Shown: piece after piece, positions 34,068 to 46,048 of the stretch
Layout of the letters: the number at the start of each line of letters is the position of its first letter
Position numbering within the stretch: position 1 is the first letter of the stretch
Assembly: GCA_003586115.2 (NCBI GenBank)
Contig: QVOM02000112.1
Span: 45,562,743 to 45,626,742, forward strand
Source: Salvator merianae
Taxonomy: Eukaryota > Chordata > Lepidosauria > Squamata > Teiidae
Length of the DNA: 64,000 nucleotides
Direction: 5' to 3'
Made by a program: the position numbers and the translations under genes
Notes under the pieces: generated by a model
Database searches by the model: none
The model's input: only the letters and a program-made list of their open reading frames with translations
What the model was told of the DNA's origin: nothing

Positions 34068-34898
34068 TAGGGATGTGCACGAAGGCATTTTCCGCCTTTC
34101 GCTTCACAGCGAGGTGAAGCCGGCAAAAAAAAATCTTCGGCGAAAAACCCCATGCCGAAAGAAGCCGGTTTCGCCTTCGCTGCGAAGTCTTTCACACATG
34201 GCTTCATTGCCAGTCACTGGCCAGCCCACCGGCTCTGCTCTGCACCCATCCACCCTTAAAGATATGGTGCCAGTATCTTTAAGGGTGAATGGGCACAGAG
34301 GCAGCAGGCTGGGCAATTGCTGCCAATGAAGCCATGTGCCACCGCTACACCCCGCACCCCCCCGCACACAAATAAAATTAAAAAGATTTTTAAAGCTCCT
34401 ACACCCCACCACACACAAATAAAAGATAAAAATAAAAGCCCCTACCTCCCCCCCAACACACAAGTAAAATAAAAATAAAAAAGTAAAGAAAAAAAAAGAA
34501 CTTACTGTTCGTAGAACCACGCGGCGCGCGTCCTTTTCGAGCCCTCCGGCTCGACTGCCTTCCCCTCCCATCAGAGAAACCTCTATTGGATGCCTGTTTC
34601 CCTGGCAGCAGGGAAGCGAGGCATCCAATAGGCTGGTGTAGCAGTCAGTCAAATATACTGACCAACTGCTGACGCCAGCACAGCAGCCAGTAGAGATTCT
34701 TCTTTCTCCACGTTGGAGGAAGTAGAACTTTTACTAGGCTGCTACAGAAACGAACGGCAGTGAAGGCAGCGAAGGCAAAGGTAAGTGCTCGCTCTTCGCG
34801 TTCGGGGGTAAAGGGGGCTTTCGGCCTTCACACGAAAACAGCGGAGATGCTGTTTTTGTGCGAAGTTCGATTTTCTCAGATTTTCGTGCACATCCCTA
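34068..34898. mobile_element. hAT-like non-autonomous DNA transposon with exact 8 bp target duplication
   Basis: The termini TAGGGATGTGCACGAA and TTCGTGCACATCCCTA are perfect 16 bp inverted repeats. They are flanked by identical octamers atctccac (34060-34067 and 34899-34906), the target-duplication length of hAT transposons. The 831 bp body is GC- and CpG-rich, with internal inverted blocks (GCTTCATTG with CAATGAAGC; GGATGCCT with AGGCATCC; an ATCTTTAAGGGTG pair) and A-rich tracts. The open frames on both strands are by-products of GC richness. The ends match the older copy at 2579-3024. The exact duplication suggests it is relatively young. Confidence 0.88.
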
Positions 34899-34977
34899 AT
34901 CTCCACTTACTGAACAAGGCACCCAGTAAAGCTTCTTCAACCGTCAACTCCTAATTTGCAGCAGCAGTTGGCACATT

Positions 34978-35460
34978 GTGGTAATCATGCCACCCTATCC
35001 CCAAGTGCAATTGCCAATCAACATGCCGTTTACAGAGGGCATGATTTTGGTGCCCTCAGTGGAGACATTGATGCCTGCTGCTGAAAATGACACCTGCACA
35101 CTCAAAAATGGAGACAAAGAGGTTTCACTTTCAGTGATGATTGTGGCACCTCCCCAACTTGTCCAGAAAGCAGCCACCTTCATTTTAAAGTGGAGACCCA
35201 ACCTAAAATTAGAAAGACTGAAGTATTTCCTAAAGACTAAAATTCCTCCCCATTTTGCTCATTATTTGATTGCCTGTCTAGAGTCTCTTTCACTTAACAC
35301 TATCAACCATTTTGTATCAGAGTTCACAAATCCTGTGTTCATTTTGAGGAACCAGCTTTTTGACTCCAACTATTCCAAAGTTGGCTTTACACAAAAGTCT
35401 GAGATGTTATGGCAGTATTATTATCTCCATCTTTATAATAAGTCTTCTTTGGCTTGCTAA
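34978..35460 (+). other. Unassigned 160-codon open frame
   Basis: It starts MVIMPPYPQVQLPINMPFTE and ends just inside non-repeat sequence, right next to the hAT-like element and on the strand opposite to the host gene. I recognise no domain, signal peptide or membrane segment. The middle (KLERLKYFLKTKIPPHFAHY) is unremarkable. A frame of this length is possible by chance in 64 kb. It could also be a decayed retrocopy or transposon fragment. No introns, polyadenylation tail or family match supports coding. Confidence 0.15.
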
Positions 35461-36493
35461 CTTGCTTGCTTGACCTGTCCTGATTCCTCTAAGAGTGAGA
35501 ACTGTACCAAACTGATTGAATGGGACTCTGCTCCTAATCCACTTTAGTTGGAAGCACCAAGTTATAATTCTGCAAGATCTCATTTATGCAGATTTGCTTT
35601 GATCTCTGTTTTTTGGCTTCAGTTCATGGAACGCCAGCCTAACGACATTTCCCTCTACTTTCAGAAACGATCAGTCCTACAGCTTTCTTTTCAAATTGTG
35701 GTGCATTATCTGAAGCTAAAATCCTAAACCTAATAGTGTGCAATGACATTTAGCACTGAAAATAAGTATTAAATGTTTTCTTTCATAATAAATTGCTTCT
35801 GGTCATTTCAGCAATGACATTTTTGACTGATTAAGCCCAGATGACTATCTCACAAGACTGCCACAATTTTGATAGCACATTTAATAGGAACAAGCTGGAA
35901 CTGTCATTTTTACTACTACTAATGCTACAACTACATAACTATAATGGACTGACCTCTCTGTTTATCTTAGGTTGAGATATCACTGTACTCCTGGGTACTA
36001 AGGAGTTATTATTGTATTATAAAATTGGTAGTTGTGCCTTGAGGTTTTTAAAATTAACAATACATTTTAGAGATAATATTAGTGCTACTGTTGCTGTTGC
36101 TGTTGCTGCTGCTGTTGCTACTACTATGGCTAATAATAATGCCACACAAAGATAGGAAAATAGTAGGAAAGACAGGAGGAAAATAATAAGGAAAAGGCAA
36201 GCAAGAACTGAGATTATGTGTCTTGGCTTGTTATGTACTAACTGCCTGGAGGAAAGATGTATCATGTGGAAAAAACCACCTTTGAACTTGATAGTTAAAA
36301 TTGAGTGTCAGCATGGAATTAAAGAGAATGGACAGATGGGGACAGTTTGAGGATAAATAAGAGTACCTTTAGTAAAATGGATAAAATAATAAATGAAGTG
36401 TACAGTATTCACATAGCTAATACCAATCAGTAAATCAAGTACAGAATACAAAATCAAGGAACAGTTAGTAACTTACCACTGGGAGCTAACAAT

Positions 36494-37073
36494 GGGCCTT
36501 TTCGCACTTACCGTAGCAGAACATTCTAATTAGCAGGCTTCAGGCCGGTGAAATTGGAGTCTGTTGAGTGCTGTACGCACTTGCCAGCCAGGGAAACGAC
36601 TCCAAGCTGATCAGCAGAGGGAGCGGTGCGGATGGGAATCCGCTAGACAGGAAATGAGGTCACGAATCATAGAGGCACGGATGCAAAGATAGGTCTAGTA
36701 ATCCAAACCATAGAGGACTGCTTCAAAGCTAGAGGGGCTCCTTTCGGAGCTGTCTTTGAAACGGCAGCCAGGCTGCCAAGCCCAAAGGACAAACCGGGTT
36801 GCGAAGCAGCGGACCGCGCCTGCACAGCAACGCCAGCCCCTCCCTGCCGCCATTTTGAGCCAGGAAGCAGTACGAAAGCAACTTCCCCAATCTGCGTTTG
36901 ATCTCGCAGATCGGAATCAAGACAGCAAATTACTTGTCCAGCCTTCCCCAGCTTCAGGTATGTATCAGGTGAGCCTCAGTGAGAATTGGGAGAGGTGTGC
37001 GCACGCGGGAGTGCGAATGCTCCATTTTTGCAAGTGGCCAAGAACGGTCTACCGCGGAAGTGCAAACAGACCC
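36494..37073. mobile_element. Non-autonomous DNA transposon, about 580 bp
   Basis: The left end GGGCCTTTTCGCACTTACCG and right end TACCGCGGAAGTGCAAACAG then ACCC (reverse complement GGGTCTGTTTGCACTTCCGC) are inverted with several mismatches. AAT flanks both sides (36491-36493 and 37074-37076), but no 8 bp duplication was seen. The body is GC- and CpG-richer than the intron and contains the 36756-37103 frame, which I consider accidental. The termini resemble those of 32432-32807 and 61758-62287. Confidence 0.6.
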
Positions 37074-37793
37074 AATGAAAGCTCATGCAAACAGATGCAA
37101 TGAACTTGGAAAGAAAGGAGGGGAAAAATCAACAACAATCCCATTCATGCAGTGTATTTCTATCTCTTATCTAGGCAGACAATGGGCTTGCACTGAAAAA
37201 TATGTAAATTCCTACTTAAAACTAATAGATTATGCACTCAAGAAACATTGTTTCAAATGATTAAAGAGACAAATAAAGGAACATGCTCCAGCTGGATGCC
37301 TAGAGCTCTAAACAACCCACATGGCTAGAAAGGAGTGATTATGTGCAGAGAAGAATCTCACAGTTTAAGAGTTCAGAAAGAACAGGGAAGAAGACTTTCA
37401 GAAGGCAGACCAGTGCAGAAAAGAAATGCAGATAGGAGACCTCAGGATTCTAGGATATGTGATTAGAATGAAGATGAAGAAGATAGAAAATCAAACTGGA
37501 TGTTCTCTGTGCCTTGCCACAGAAGGACTGGCACTATCAGCAGTCCAGGAAAGCAACCCACTATGGCCTCCTTCCAGGAAAATTAGTCCGCTTGCAAGGG
37601 GGCTATTTATTGAAGTCCCAACTCAGCTGAAATTAAACTAGGCTTAATCAATTTGATACAGCATGCTTTATCTTGTTCTTCTCTTTCCAGCACTCATCTG
37701 AAGGTTGAGAGTGCTCTCTGTGTCCCTTAATCCATGGCCTGCTTCAGCAGGGGAATGGATCAGAAGCAAGTAACTGGAGGTCACTCAGTCAGA

Positions 37794-37861
37794 GTAAAAA
37801 ATGTGTCATAACTGGCTGGAATCAGTAGTAAAAAATGTGTCATAACTGGCTGGAATCAGTA
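37794..37861 (+). repeat. Perfect two-copy tandem repeat, 34 bp unit
   Basis: The unit beginning GTAAAAAATGTGTCATAACT and ending GGAATCAGTA occurs twice without mismatch (37794-37827 and 37828-37861), so it is a recent slippage or duplication. Confidence 0.97.
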
Positions 37862-38405
37862 GTATCCACTGATCACACACGATGGGCAGTGAGAAACCAC
37901 AATGAGCAAAGCAGGGATTTCCAGATTTTACAGCAGATATTTACCTGATCTGGACAACCTGAATGTTTAGAAATCTTTTGTTTACCCCTGCTTCCTTCCA
38001 AACATCTGTTCCCACACCCTGTAATCATGTTTTGGGATAATTATGTTTTCCATTCAATGTCCTTGGCACTATCAGGGTCCATTCTACATTTTCTTGTCCT
38101 TCAGCCCAAGAGCTGAACTCCTTCAAGAACTCTACCATTTGTTCCTGCTCCTCAGTATCACTGGTTTTCACTCTACCAGGACTTATCTACAGAGCTGAGG
38201 TTCCTTCTTGTGCATTCGAGTTCCAAAGAACTACAGGCAATACATTCTGCTGAGCTAATTCTCCCCTTTCTGAGGTTTACTACATGTTAGATATTAAGAT
38301 ATCTCAATTTCATCTGTATAGTGGTCTCAGAGGCAAGGGTAACTGAGGATAAGGTATATTAATTGGACTGCCATGATATTTTGTAGCAGTATCTGTCCCT
38401 GGATG

Positions 38406-38520
38406 CAGGGCTGCCAGATATCAGCCAAACTAATATCCTAGCTATACAAAAAGTAAAAAAAAAAAAAAAGCCTAATGTATCTGATATTTGGCTGATGTTT
38501 AGCCAAAGTTGGCAGCCCGG
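38406..38520. mobile_element. Short palindromic hAT-like MITE
   Basis: The ends CAGGGCTGCCA and TGGCAGCCCGG are inverted, and the inversion extends inward (ATCAGCCAAAC; TTTGGCTGAT). The centre is a poly-A run. Flanks cctggatg (38398-38405) and cctggagg (38521-38528) match at 7 of 8, the hAT duplication length. Only 115 bp; no coding. Confidence 0.7.
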
Positions 38521-38664
38521 CCTGGAGGCATTTCAGACTCATTACATCCTGAATTCCAGGACCCTATACCTCACTTTGGCTAGCACTGATGTGCCTGCTG
38601 GAGTGCTGGTACTCCAGATGTCCTAAACCCTCATGCTGTGCAAATATAACAACCAGAGGGATGC

Positions 38665-38683
38665 TGTGTGTGTGTGTGTGTGT
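38665..38683 (+). repeat. (TG)n microsatellite
   Basis: About nine TG units following GATGC. Confidence 0.9.
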
Positions 38684-40774
38684 TAAATTTTTGATGTTTC
38701 TTCAGGAATCAAGCAACTTTCCCCTCACTTTGCAAAGCAGCTCTGGGACTGCTACCATTTCCCACCACTATTCTTTTCTCTTCAGTGTCTCATCCCTTCT
38801 TATACTCAAGCTCGACTTCACCTCAGTTTCTAAGCTTAAAACTTAATGTTTGCCTTCTCTACAAGAAAAGAGAACCCTTCCATGCTGTATAGACTTTTTG
38901 GCTTGCCTATCTCTGTGGTAAACTTTGCCAGCAAGCTTCCCTTCAGTTTCTTTTTCCGCTTTGCACTTCACACTTAAAGTATTTCTATAGTCCTTCCTGC
39001 TTTACTCAGCTTTGCTAAAGTATCAGCAGTGCCAGCAAGCCTTTCTTCGCACTACTTCGCCATTAAAATTTACATTTTCCTTTCTACACAATATAATGCA
39101 TTACCTAACGTCCCATCAATCTCCTACTGCTAGTGAAGTATACCATCTGAGTGCTAAATTTCCCCATTGGTATTTTACTGCTACTGTTGTGTAATAAAGT
39201 TATTTTTATTGTGTTTATTAGTTTACTAAAATTGACACTTCGGTTTTAATTCAGCCTAACTGTCCCCCTTTTTCCTTAGGATCGGCAGCAAACCACGTAT
39301 CAGTCAAACCAAACTTTAAAGAAACTGGACCTAACAGTTTTCATAACAGCAGAGATTAGCGGTATGCCTTCATAGTTCAGCCAAGGCTTCGGAAGAGAAC
39401 AGCAGCCAATAAGCCAAGATCAAAAGATCACTAATTTCACTGAGTCTAATAATTATACTGAAGACTCGTGTATGTTTCTATTGTGATTAGACGTCTTTTA
39501 ATTTAAGTACTCTCCATATTCATTAAGCTGCAATTTAATTTAAGTTCACAAATATCTTAAAACAAAAGTCTTGGATCGTATCACCCACAGTAAATAACAG
39601 ATGGAAAATAAATTAGCTACTCAGTAACCTTAACATTGATAAAGTTAGCCTGAGAGTGAAAATCTAGTGGTGCATATGCTGCCCAGCCCCATTTGCATGA
39701 CTCCATAAGCATAGTGCTGGGGCTCGGCAGCACACACACTGCATGCCATCTATCTCTCCAGGGCAGCACCCATCAATCCCTGCGTCTGTGAGGCATTCAT
39801 GCCCAGCCATGCTTCCTGTCAAACCCTCAGGTGCCCCACCATGGGGCAGTCCCTTCCTAATGTGCCAGACTGGATAGAGTGGAACTCTGGAAGCCTGGTG
39901 GGGGGCAAGGACTCAGACTGCCTCCCGTATATCTTTGATGTGGAAAAGGAAGGAGGCACTGTACAAGAAAAAGGAAGGAAGGGATAAGCAAAGTAGAGGC
40001 AGAGGCAGAACATGATGTGGAGCAATGGGATGACAACACTGTGCCTCTGAACACCTACAAGAACATCCATTGGCTAGACGTGGGAACCTAAACCCTCTCT
40101 CTGCCCAGCCACAAGCATGGTATCCACCCACAAAAGTCCTTTTTATGTTCACACCCTATATGAAAGTATCTGGACTAAGAATCTCAAACATTCCCAGTGC
40201 TGGGAAAATGCAAAAAGAGAAAAGTCCTAAAAGGCAGGGGAAAGCTCAGAGGTAAAAACAGAATGACCATGTTTGGTGTGGTCTCCCAAATCCTAAGACT
40301 GCCTGAACACATCTTATTTAAGAAGTGTGACCATAGCCATTGAATACGAACTTATCTAACTTATGATAAATTATCTATCTTCATATACTATATAGAAGTT
40401 AGGATGACCCATATATATCATTCTCTTCTCCATCAACTGATGACAGACTCCACCACTGGAGTCCACCAATAACAGAAAGTTATTGACCATAGTTTTCAGA
40501 ACAGCCACAGCAACCGTTCCAAACTGGATAATTAAGCCGGTTACTGTTGCTTTGAATCTATGAGATTCAAAGTCATATAGGTCCAAAGGGACAGCTACAT
40601 CTGCCTACAATTAATAAGATGAAAAACAACAAAGAAACCTAACACTCATATGTTTCACCTTGACCAATGCAAGACAACATCCACTTGAGATGTAGAGGAA
40701 GTCATCACCTAAACCATGTAGGCTCCTACTGCCCACAAAACAATTACGGTAATAGTTACAACAGTAGATCTTAC

Positions 40775-40953
40775 CTTCCATTGGACTTGCCAGTAACAGC
40801 AGGAGAATACTTCACTTTAAAATTCAGTGTTTCCTTTGGCTGAAGAACAAGGGTTTTTTCACCACTTAGTGTAGCAGCATCTATTAGCTCCACATCTAGG
40901 ACCAGAATGTCATCTGTGGGATTAGTTACAGGAATTTCAACATCCACTGAATC
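40775..40953 (-). CDS. CFAP47: CFAP47-like exon E
   Basis: The exon is 179 bp with a strong acceptor (cttcttctctacctccttag) above 40953 and a donor (AAG|gtaaga) below 40775. It reads DSVDVEIPVTNPTDDILVLD, VELIDAATLSGEKTLVLQPK, then ETLNFKVKYSPAVTGKSNG, and leaves two bases for the Ser codon completed by exon D. V.NPTDD.L.LDV.L and L.PKETL.F.V.YSPA..G.S.G form one ASH-type Ig-like repeat. ASH proteins of this kind (HYDIN, CFAP47, CFAP65) sit in the ciliary axoneme. The acceptor requires the upstream exon to end in phase 0. Confidence 0.85.
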
Positions 40954-42799
40954 CTAAGGAGGTAGAGAAGAAGGAAGAGAGACTGAGAAAAAGTGATCAC
41001 TTGTCTTTGATCTTTACTAAATATGCAATGAAAATGTTATCTTGTACACTCTCATACTGCCAAATACTGTCATACTGTTGTAAGTGTTTGCAGGCATCAG
41101 ATAATTAACAATATTTTTTTTTAAAATGCAACTTCTTATCATACACATCATAAAATTTTAAACAAGAGAGATTTCAAATCACAAGATTCTGTATTTGCCC
41201 ACAGCACAACAGCTCCAAAAAGAGAAAAACAAGGAGGGTAGAAGATTAGTGGATGCCTGTACAAAACTTCTAGATTCTTAAAATTACATTTCAAGGCAAA
41301 ACTAGGTGAAATCTGGAACTGAAAAAATTCAGAAGTTTCAAGTTCTGAGGCAATTTGTCATTATTTGTATTACAATGCAAATATAAGTTGTTGTGGGTAT
41401 TATGGGTTACTAATTATCTTCTTTTTTCTTCCACTAATTAATATCCTACTCAGGGTTGACTTTAAGGCAATGCAAGCAATGTAGGTGCACAGGTTGCTAA
41501 ACTTAGGGGGATGCAGAGAAACTATGTCCTGCATCACATAGGTCAATTTCCACTCCACAATCTGTTACCATAGCACCCGGAGAAGCAGGTGGGTGGGTGC
41601 CTGGCTTGCCCAGGTCCACCACCCTAGGCTGCACCTCAGTGTGCACCACCTGACTGACCCACAAGCAACCTTCATGCCACTCCACACTGTCCCCAGCACC
41701 CTGAAGCTTGCTCAGCTCACCCCTCTTAGGCAACACCTCAATCTGTGCTTATCAACCTTCTCATAAGTTAATCACCATATCACAGCACTCCAGTACTCCA
41801 AGAGGTAGGTGCGTGGCTTGTCCACCCTAGGCCACATCCTGCCCCATCCCCAGGCTGCACCATCACTCCCTCAATGGGGATAAGGCACTAATCCCTCATT
41901 CCAGGTACCTGATCAGCTGGAGTGGTCCCTGATCCTACTATAAATTATTTGCTCAATAACCAGCCTAGAAGATCAAGGCAGGAAGAATATTACAAAAACA
42001 CTTGAAGTCTCAGGTGAGAAAAATAAGCACATTGGACTGACTATACCATACCTGTGAACAGAGTTTTGAAATCACAGCATCAATCAGGTATAAAGGAGAT
42101 TTGAGTGACCAGAGTACGTTTAACATAATTCATTTCTCTCCCCTCACCCCCTGCACCTATAAATCTGTTTTTTTTTTTTTAATGTTTCACTGTCTGTTAT
42201 TCCTTACAGATGAATTTGACTTCTGACCCACATAACTGCAGAAACTAATACTTGTACATTTCTACATGGGTCCCACTTCCACATTTTGTTTTAATTTGGA
42301 ACTTGAGGGAAGGTAAGTGATTGGTGGCAACAGTCAGATTTTAACTTCCCTTAATGCCACTGTCTTGGAAAAGCCTTCCAAGAAACATGGGTTAATCCAC
42401 CACAGAAGTTTGTGTTAGATGAAAAAGTAGCCTCAAATCCAATTCTAAGCAGATTCAGGAAAAGATACTTCCTATACAGGGAGTACAATAAGTCCAATTA
42501 TATAAGATCATTGAACTCTTTTTTTTTTTTTGTCCCAGAACTCTATGATCATTGTGATTTTCACTAGAATTACTATAGCATCATTGCTCATCACAACCAA
42601 AAATAAGCAGTCATGGACAAGTCATATTGCGAGAATTGTTACTAATTGAATCCACACAGGTGCCTTGGGTACCCCCCCCAGCCCCCCAGTTATGTGGGCT
42701 GGAGATCCACATAACTGGATGCTTGTGGGATACTGCATTCACATACTGTAGCCCCCTACCAGCCCCCCTAATCATTGCAACACATGCAAGTGGTGACCT
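40954..42799 (-). other. Intron upstream of exon E
   Basis: No exon with fitting phase was found. The 41450-41900 stretch is a GC-richer block that looks like a degraded repeat but could not be named. A small hairpin (GTTATGTGGGC..CCACATAAC) lies near 42691-42714. Poly-T runs lie at about 42169-42180 and 42519-42531. Confidence 0.6.
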
Positions 42800-44695
42800 T
42801 ATCTTAATCCTCTTGTCATGATTCCAAGGACAGTTAGTGTTGCCTCCTCCCTGTATGGGCACATGGAGATGACTTACTGGGTGAAATTCCCACCCATGCC
42901 ACTCTCCAAGACATGTAAAATGGTTGACTTCTGGCCATACTTCTGGTGCTGCAAAAAACAGGAACTTCACTTGTATGTCACAGATGGAGAAATGTTCCCT
43001 CGCAGTGAGCAGCAGTCATGATAAGGTGAATTATGTGTACAACTATTTGCCTGCTGGACAGAACTTGTGTGTGCTCAGTGTAGTGAGGTCCTGGCCCTCA
43101 GGGAATGGGTTTCCTTCCTTGAAGCCAATGTAGCTGACCTGGAGAAGCATAGAGAAAGTGATAGGCATGTGCAGTAGGAACATCCCACTCAACAATGGGC
43201 AACCCTCCAGATGCTTTGGAGAATGGAGGCCTCAGGGAAGGAGGACTGAGGAAGAGGGATGGACAGTCTCTCTGAGTTGGAACCCCTTCCTTAGATGATG
43301 TACCTATATCCTCTTGCACCAAGGATACTTCCCCACCAATAGGGGAAGGGGGCTTCTTGTAGTCAGTGATTTTATTAAGAGAAATACAGTCAGACAGGTT
43401 TTTGCTCACATGGTGATTTTTCTGCCATGTACGAAGATTGTGAACATCATGCAGCACTAGACAGTGCTGGGAGAAGTCAGTGGTTGTCATGCACATTGGC
43501 ACCAACAACACTGGAAAGGGTAAGCAAAAGGTACTGGGAGCCAAATTTAGGTTTTTAGGTAGAAGACTGAAATCCAGGACATCCAGGGTTGCATTCTCAG
43601 AAATACTGCCTGTTCCATGCACAGAGCCAGCTAAACAGGTATATCCCACGTGCCTCAATGCATGGATGAGGCAGTGATGTTAAGACGAAGGATTTAGATC
43701 TGTCAGGCACTGGGGAATATTTTGGAACAAGCCAAATCTGTACAAAAGGGATAGGTTTCATTTGAACCAAGCTGCAACAGGACTGCTGACACTTAATATT
43801 TAAAAGGTTGCAGAGCAGCTTTTAAATGGATCCCTGGGGGAAAGCTGACAAGAGCTGGATAGCATCTAATTCAGGAAAATGCAACTTTGAGGGCAGAAGT
43901 TTAGAATTATGCATAGTGTCCTGAGTGGAGTGGGGAACTAATATACAAGGTGCAAGATATAAGGGATAGTCTAAGAATTTACATAGTCTTATGGGAGTAA
44001 ACTTGCACCAAAGGAGTGCATACAAATATCTATATGCTACTGTCAGAAGCCTTCAGGCCAAAATACAGGAGCTGGAATGCTTGGTGATTGATGAAAAAAT
44101 AGATTAAACTCATCAGTCATGGAATAAAAGAGCAGATTTTGTCCTGGATTAGTAACTGACTCAAGAAAACAGAATAATAGGAAATGGACAATTCTCTGAG
44201 TGGAGGGAACTAAAAAGTGGTGTCCCCTAGGGTTCAGTATTGGGACCTGAACTTTTTAATTTATTCATAAACGATCTAGAACTGGGGTAAGAAGTGAGAT
44301 AGCAAAGTTTGCTGCTGATATGAAATTATTCAGGGTAGTGAAAACTGAGATTGTGAAGAGCTCCAGAGGGATTTCTTGACACTGAGTGTGTGACCAACCG
44401 ATTGGCAAATGAGCTTCAATGTTAGTAAGTGCATGATGAGGCACACTGGGGCAAACTGATGGCCATTAGCCTGAATGGTGCACAGGTGTTTGGATGTCTA
44501 AGTACTATCTCCACAGTAGAGAGACAGGCAGGATGCCTCAGACCATTTATAGGGAGTTGAGGGCAAGTGAGGTTTTCACCCTCATCCTTATGATTGACCA
44601 GAAGCAAATGGTAGGCCACTATGTGAGATGAGATGCTGGACTAGATGGGCTGTGGCCTGATCCAGCAGGGCTTGATTTATGTTCTTAGGTTGATC
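42800..44695 (+). mobile_element. CR1/L3-like LINE, plus strand, degenerate
   Basis: Three ordered blocks are present. The first is an ORF1-type coiled-coil region around 43080-43170 (LRE..SLEA.VADLEKHRESDR with a frameshift). The second is an esterase-like block at 43480-43677 (VMHIGTNNTGKG, FRFLGRRLKSRTSRVAFSEI, LPVPC). The third is the RT block around 44215-44330 (PQGSVLGPELFNLFINDLEL in one frame, then IAKFAADMKLF). The catalytic FADD reads FAAD. The 3' end, 44630-44695, is GATGCTGGACTAGATGGGCT then CCTGATCCAGCAGGGCTTG, a common squamate CR1/L3 terminus. Much of the RT is deleted. Confidence 0.75.
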
Positions 44696-45004
44696 TTGTC
44701 TGAAGAAGAGAAAACACCTAGGAAAACAGAAGACAATAGAGCAAGACAGTACTGAGAAACCACATGAATGGTGCAGGGCACTTTGAGCATGGAGGAATCT
44801 CTGCTAAGGATCTGTGAGGCTAATGACACAAATGAAATGCAGCTCTTGATAAAGGAAAAAAATGCAGCTTTCTCCTGGATTATGCTAACAAAATTATTTA
44901 TTTTAGCAGATAGTTATTTCATTTGCCAGATGGCGTAATTTGTCACTCTCTTCTACAGTAAAGACATATGACAAGGATATCAATGGCCACTAATCATGTT
45001 GAAT

Positions 45005-45260
45005 ATGGACCCCCTCTGATATTTATTTATAACATCTGTGTTCTACTCTCCACTATAAGTTCTAGTGTGGCTTATAATTAAAAGAATACAACAAAAACTG
45101 CCAGTATGCCCTAAAGAAAAACATTATTGGGAGTGAGGACAGTGCCAATTCATCTTGTTCTGCTTACAGGCTTCTTATCCGAATCTGCAGGCAGGGCTAA
45201 TGTAAGAACAGACTGCTAGATTAGATGCACCAATGTTTAGACCCAGCAGGGATCACCTTA
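45005..45260. repeat. Dispersed repeat fragments (LINE 3'-end type)
   Basis: TATTTATTTATAACATCTGT and GTGTGGCTTATAAT resemble a widespread reptile repeat also seen near 49045-49110 and 53105-53170. The part at 45200-45250 (AACAGACTGCTAGATTAGAT.. CCCAGCAGGG) resembles a worn CR1/L3 3' terminus. Confidence 0.35.
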
Positions 45261-45995
45261 TGCTCTTTGTCCCTTACAATCCTGAAACACAGGACTTGCA
45301 CAAAGCCATCCAATAAATTTAATGGATGAAATTATTTCAGGTTGGATTTCCCAAACTCACATCCAGTGCTACACAACAGCTTTAAACATGGAGAAGGTAC
45401 ATCTAATAATGTGAATTATACTTGTCTGCAGACATGCAGATCATACAGCAGTATCCATCAGAGAGCCATCATGTATTTGAGGATTAATATCCTGTTTTTC
45501 ATCATCATCAAAATGACTAACAAATCACGTCACCATTACCATTTACCACATAAACTGCTCAAACTATTGTCTTCTAATCATTTTCACTTTGTTGCAAGTA
45601 GATTTGCTACCATATAATATAAGATTTTTTTCCTAGCAGTGCCTCTTACATAATCAAAACCATGAGAAAAATCAGGATTTTTATCTCCTATATCATAACA
45701 AAGTACCTTACTTTTTACCCCACAGAATCTTTGTATAAAAAAGCCGTACATTTTAAAAAGCCGTATTCCTTAATATCTGTTTTCAAAATATAAGCTTTAG
45801 TAGAAAGATTTAGTTTTAGTGAAATGCTGCCATAAACAAATGAGACAATGTAACAAGAATAACCAGAGTTATGGTCGTTTCTGTGACAAATAAGGATCAT
45901 TTTATTTATGCACAGTATAATGAAATAGGATGGTGTGTGTGTAAATAAACAAGAACGATAACAAAAAAGTTTAAACAGGAAATATATTACCTTAC

Positions 45996-46048
45996 AAAGA
46001 ATGTGGTATATCTTTGCCCACTATGAGACCCCTTGCATTTACGGAAAA
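45996..46048 (-). CDS. Possible exon F of the CFAP47-like gene (weak)
   Basis: An acceptor-like site (gttcatcttgcag) lies above 46048 and a donor-like gtaagg below 45996. The 53 bp between them gives FRKCKGSHSGQRYTTFF after two bases, ending in phase 0 as exon E requires. A competing donor three bases on is out of phase. The peptide is short and not clearly ASH-like, so phase agreement is the only support and chance is quite possible. Confidence 0.25.

Larger units (their letters stand above)
32113..40774 (-). other. Intron between exons E and D (about 8.7 kb)
   Basis: The intron is packed with short terminal-inverted-repeat elements (32432-32807, 33003-33171, 34068-34898, 36494-37073, 38406-38520). 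The stretches 33240-34060, 35460-36490, 37080-38395 and 38530-40770 show no exon. A CTGTTG/CTGCTG-type run lies near 36085-36125. The 39650-40250 stretch is somewhat GC-richer, with short open frames on both strands that look accidental. Confidence 0.75.

Noticed and set aside
34104..34652. 182-codon minus-strand frame
   Set aside because: It lies wholly inside the non-coding hAT-like element, is low in complexity, and arises from GC-rich and A-rich tracts.
42611..42970. 119-codon minus-strand frame
   Set aside because: No domain; it overlaps the start of the plus-strand LINE and a small hairpin.
43098..43658. 186-codon minus-strand frame
   Set aside because: It is antisense to the ORF1 part of the CR1/L3-like LINE, whose plus-strand blocks are recognisable.
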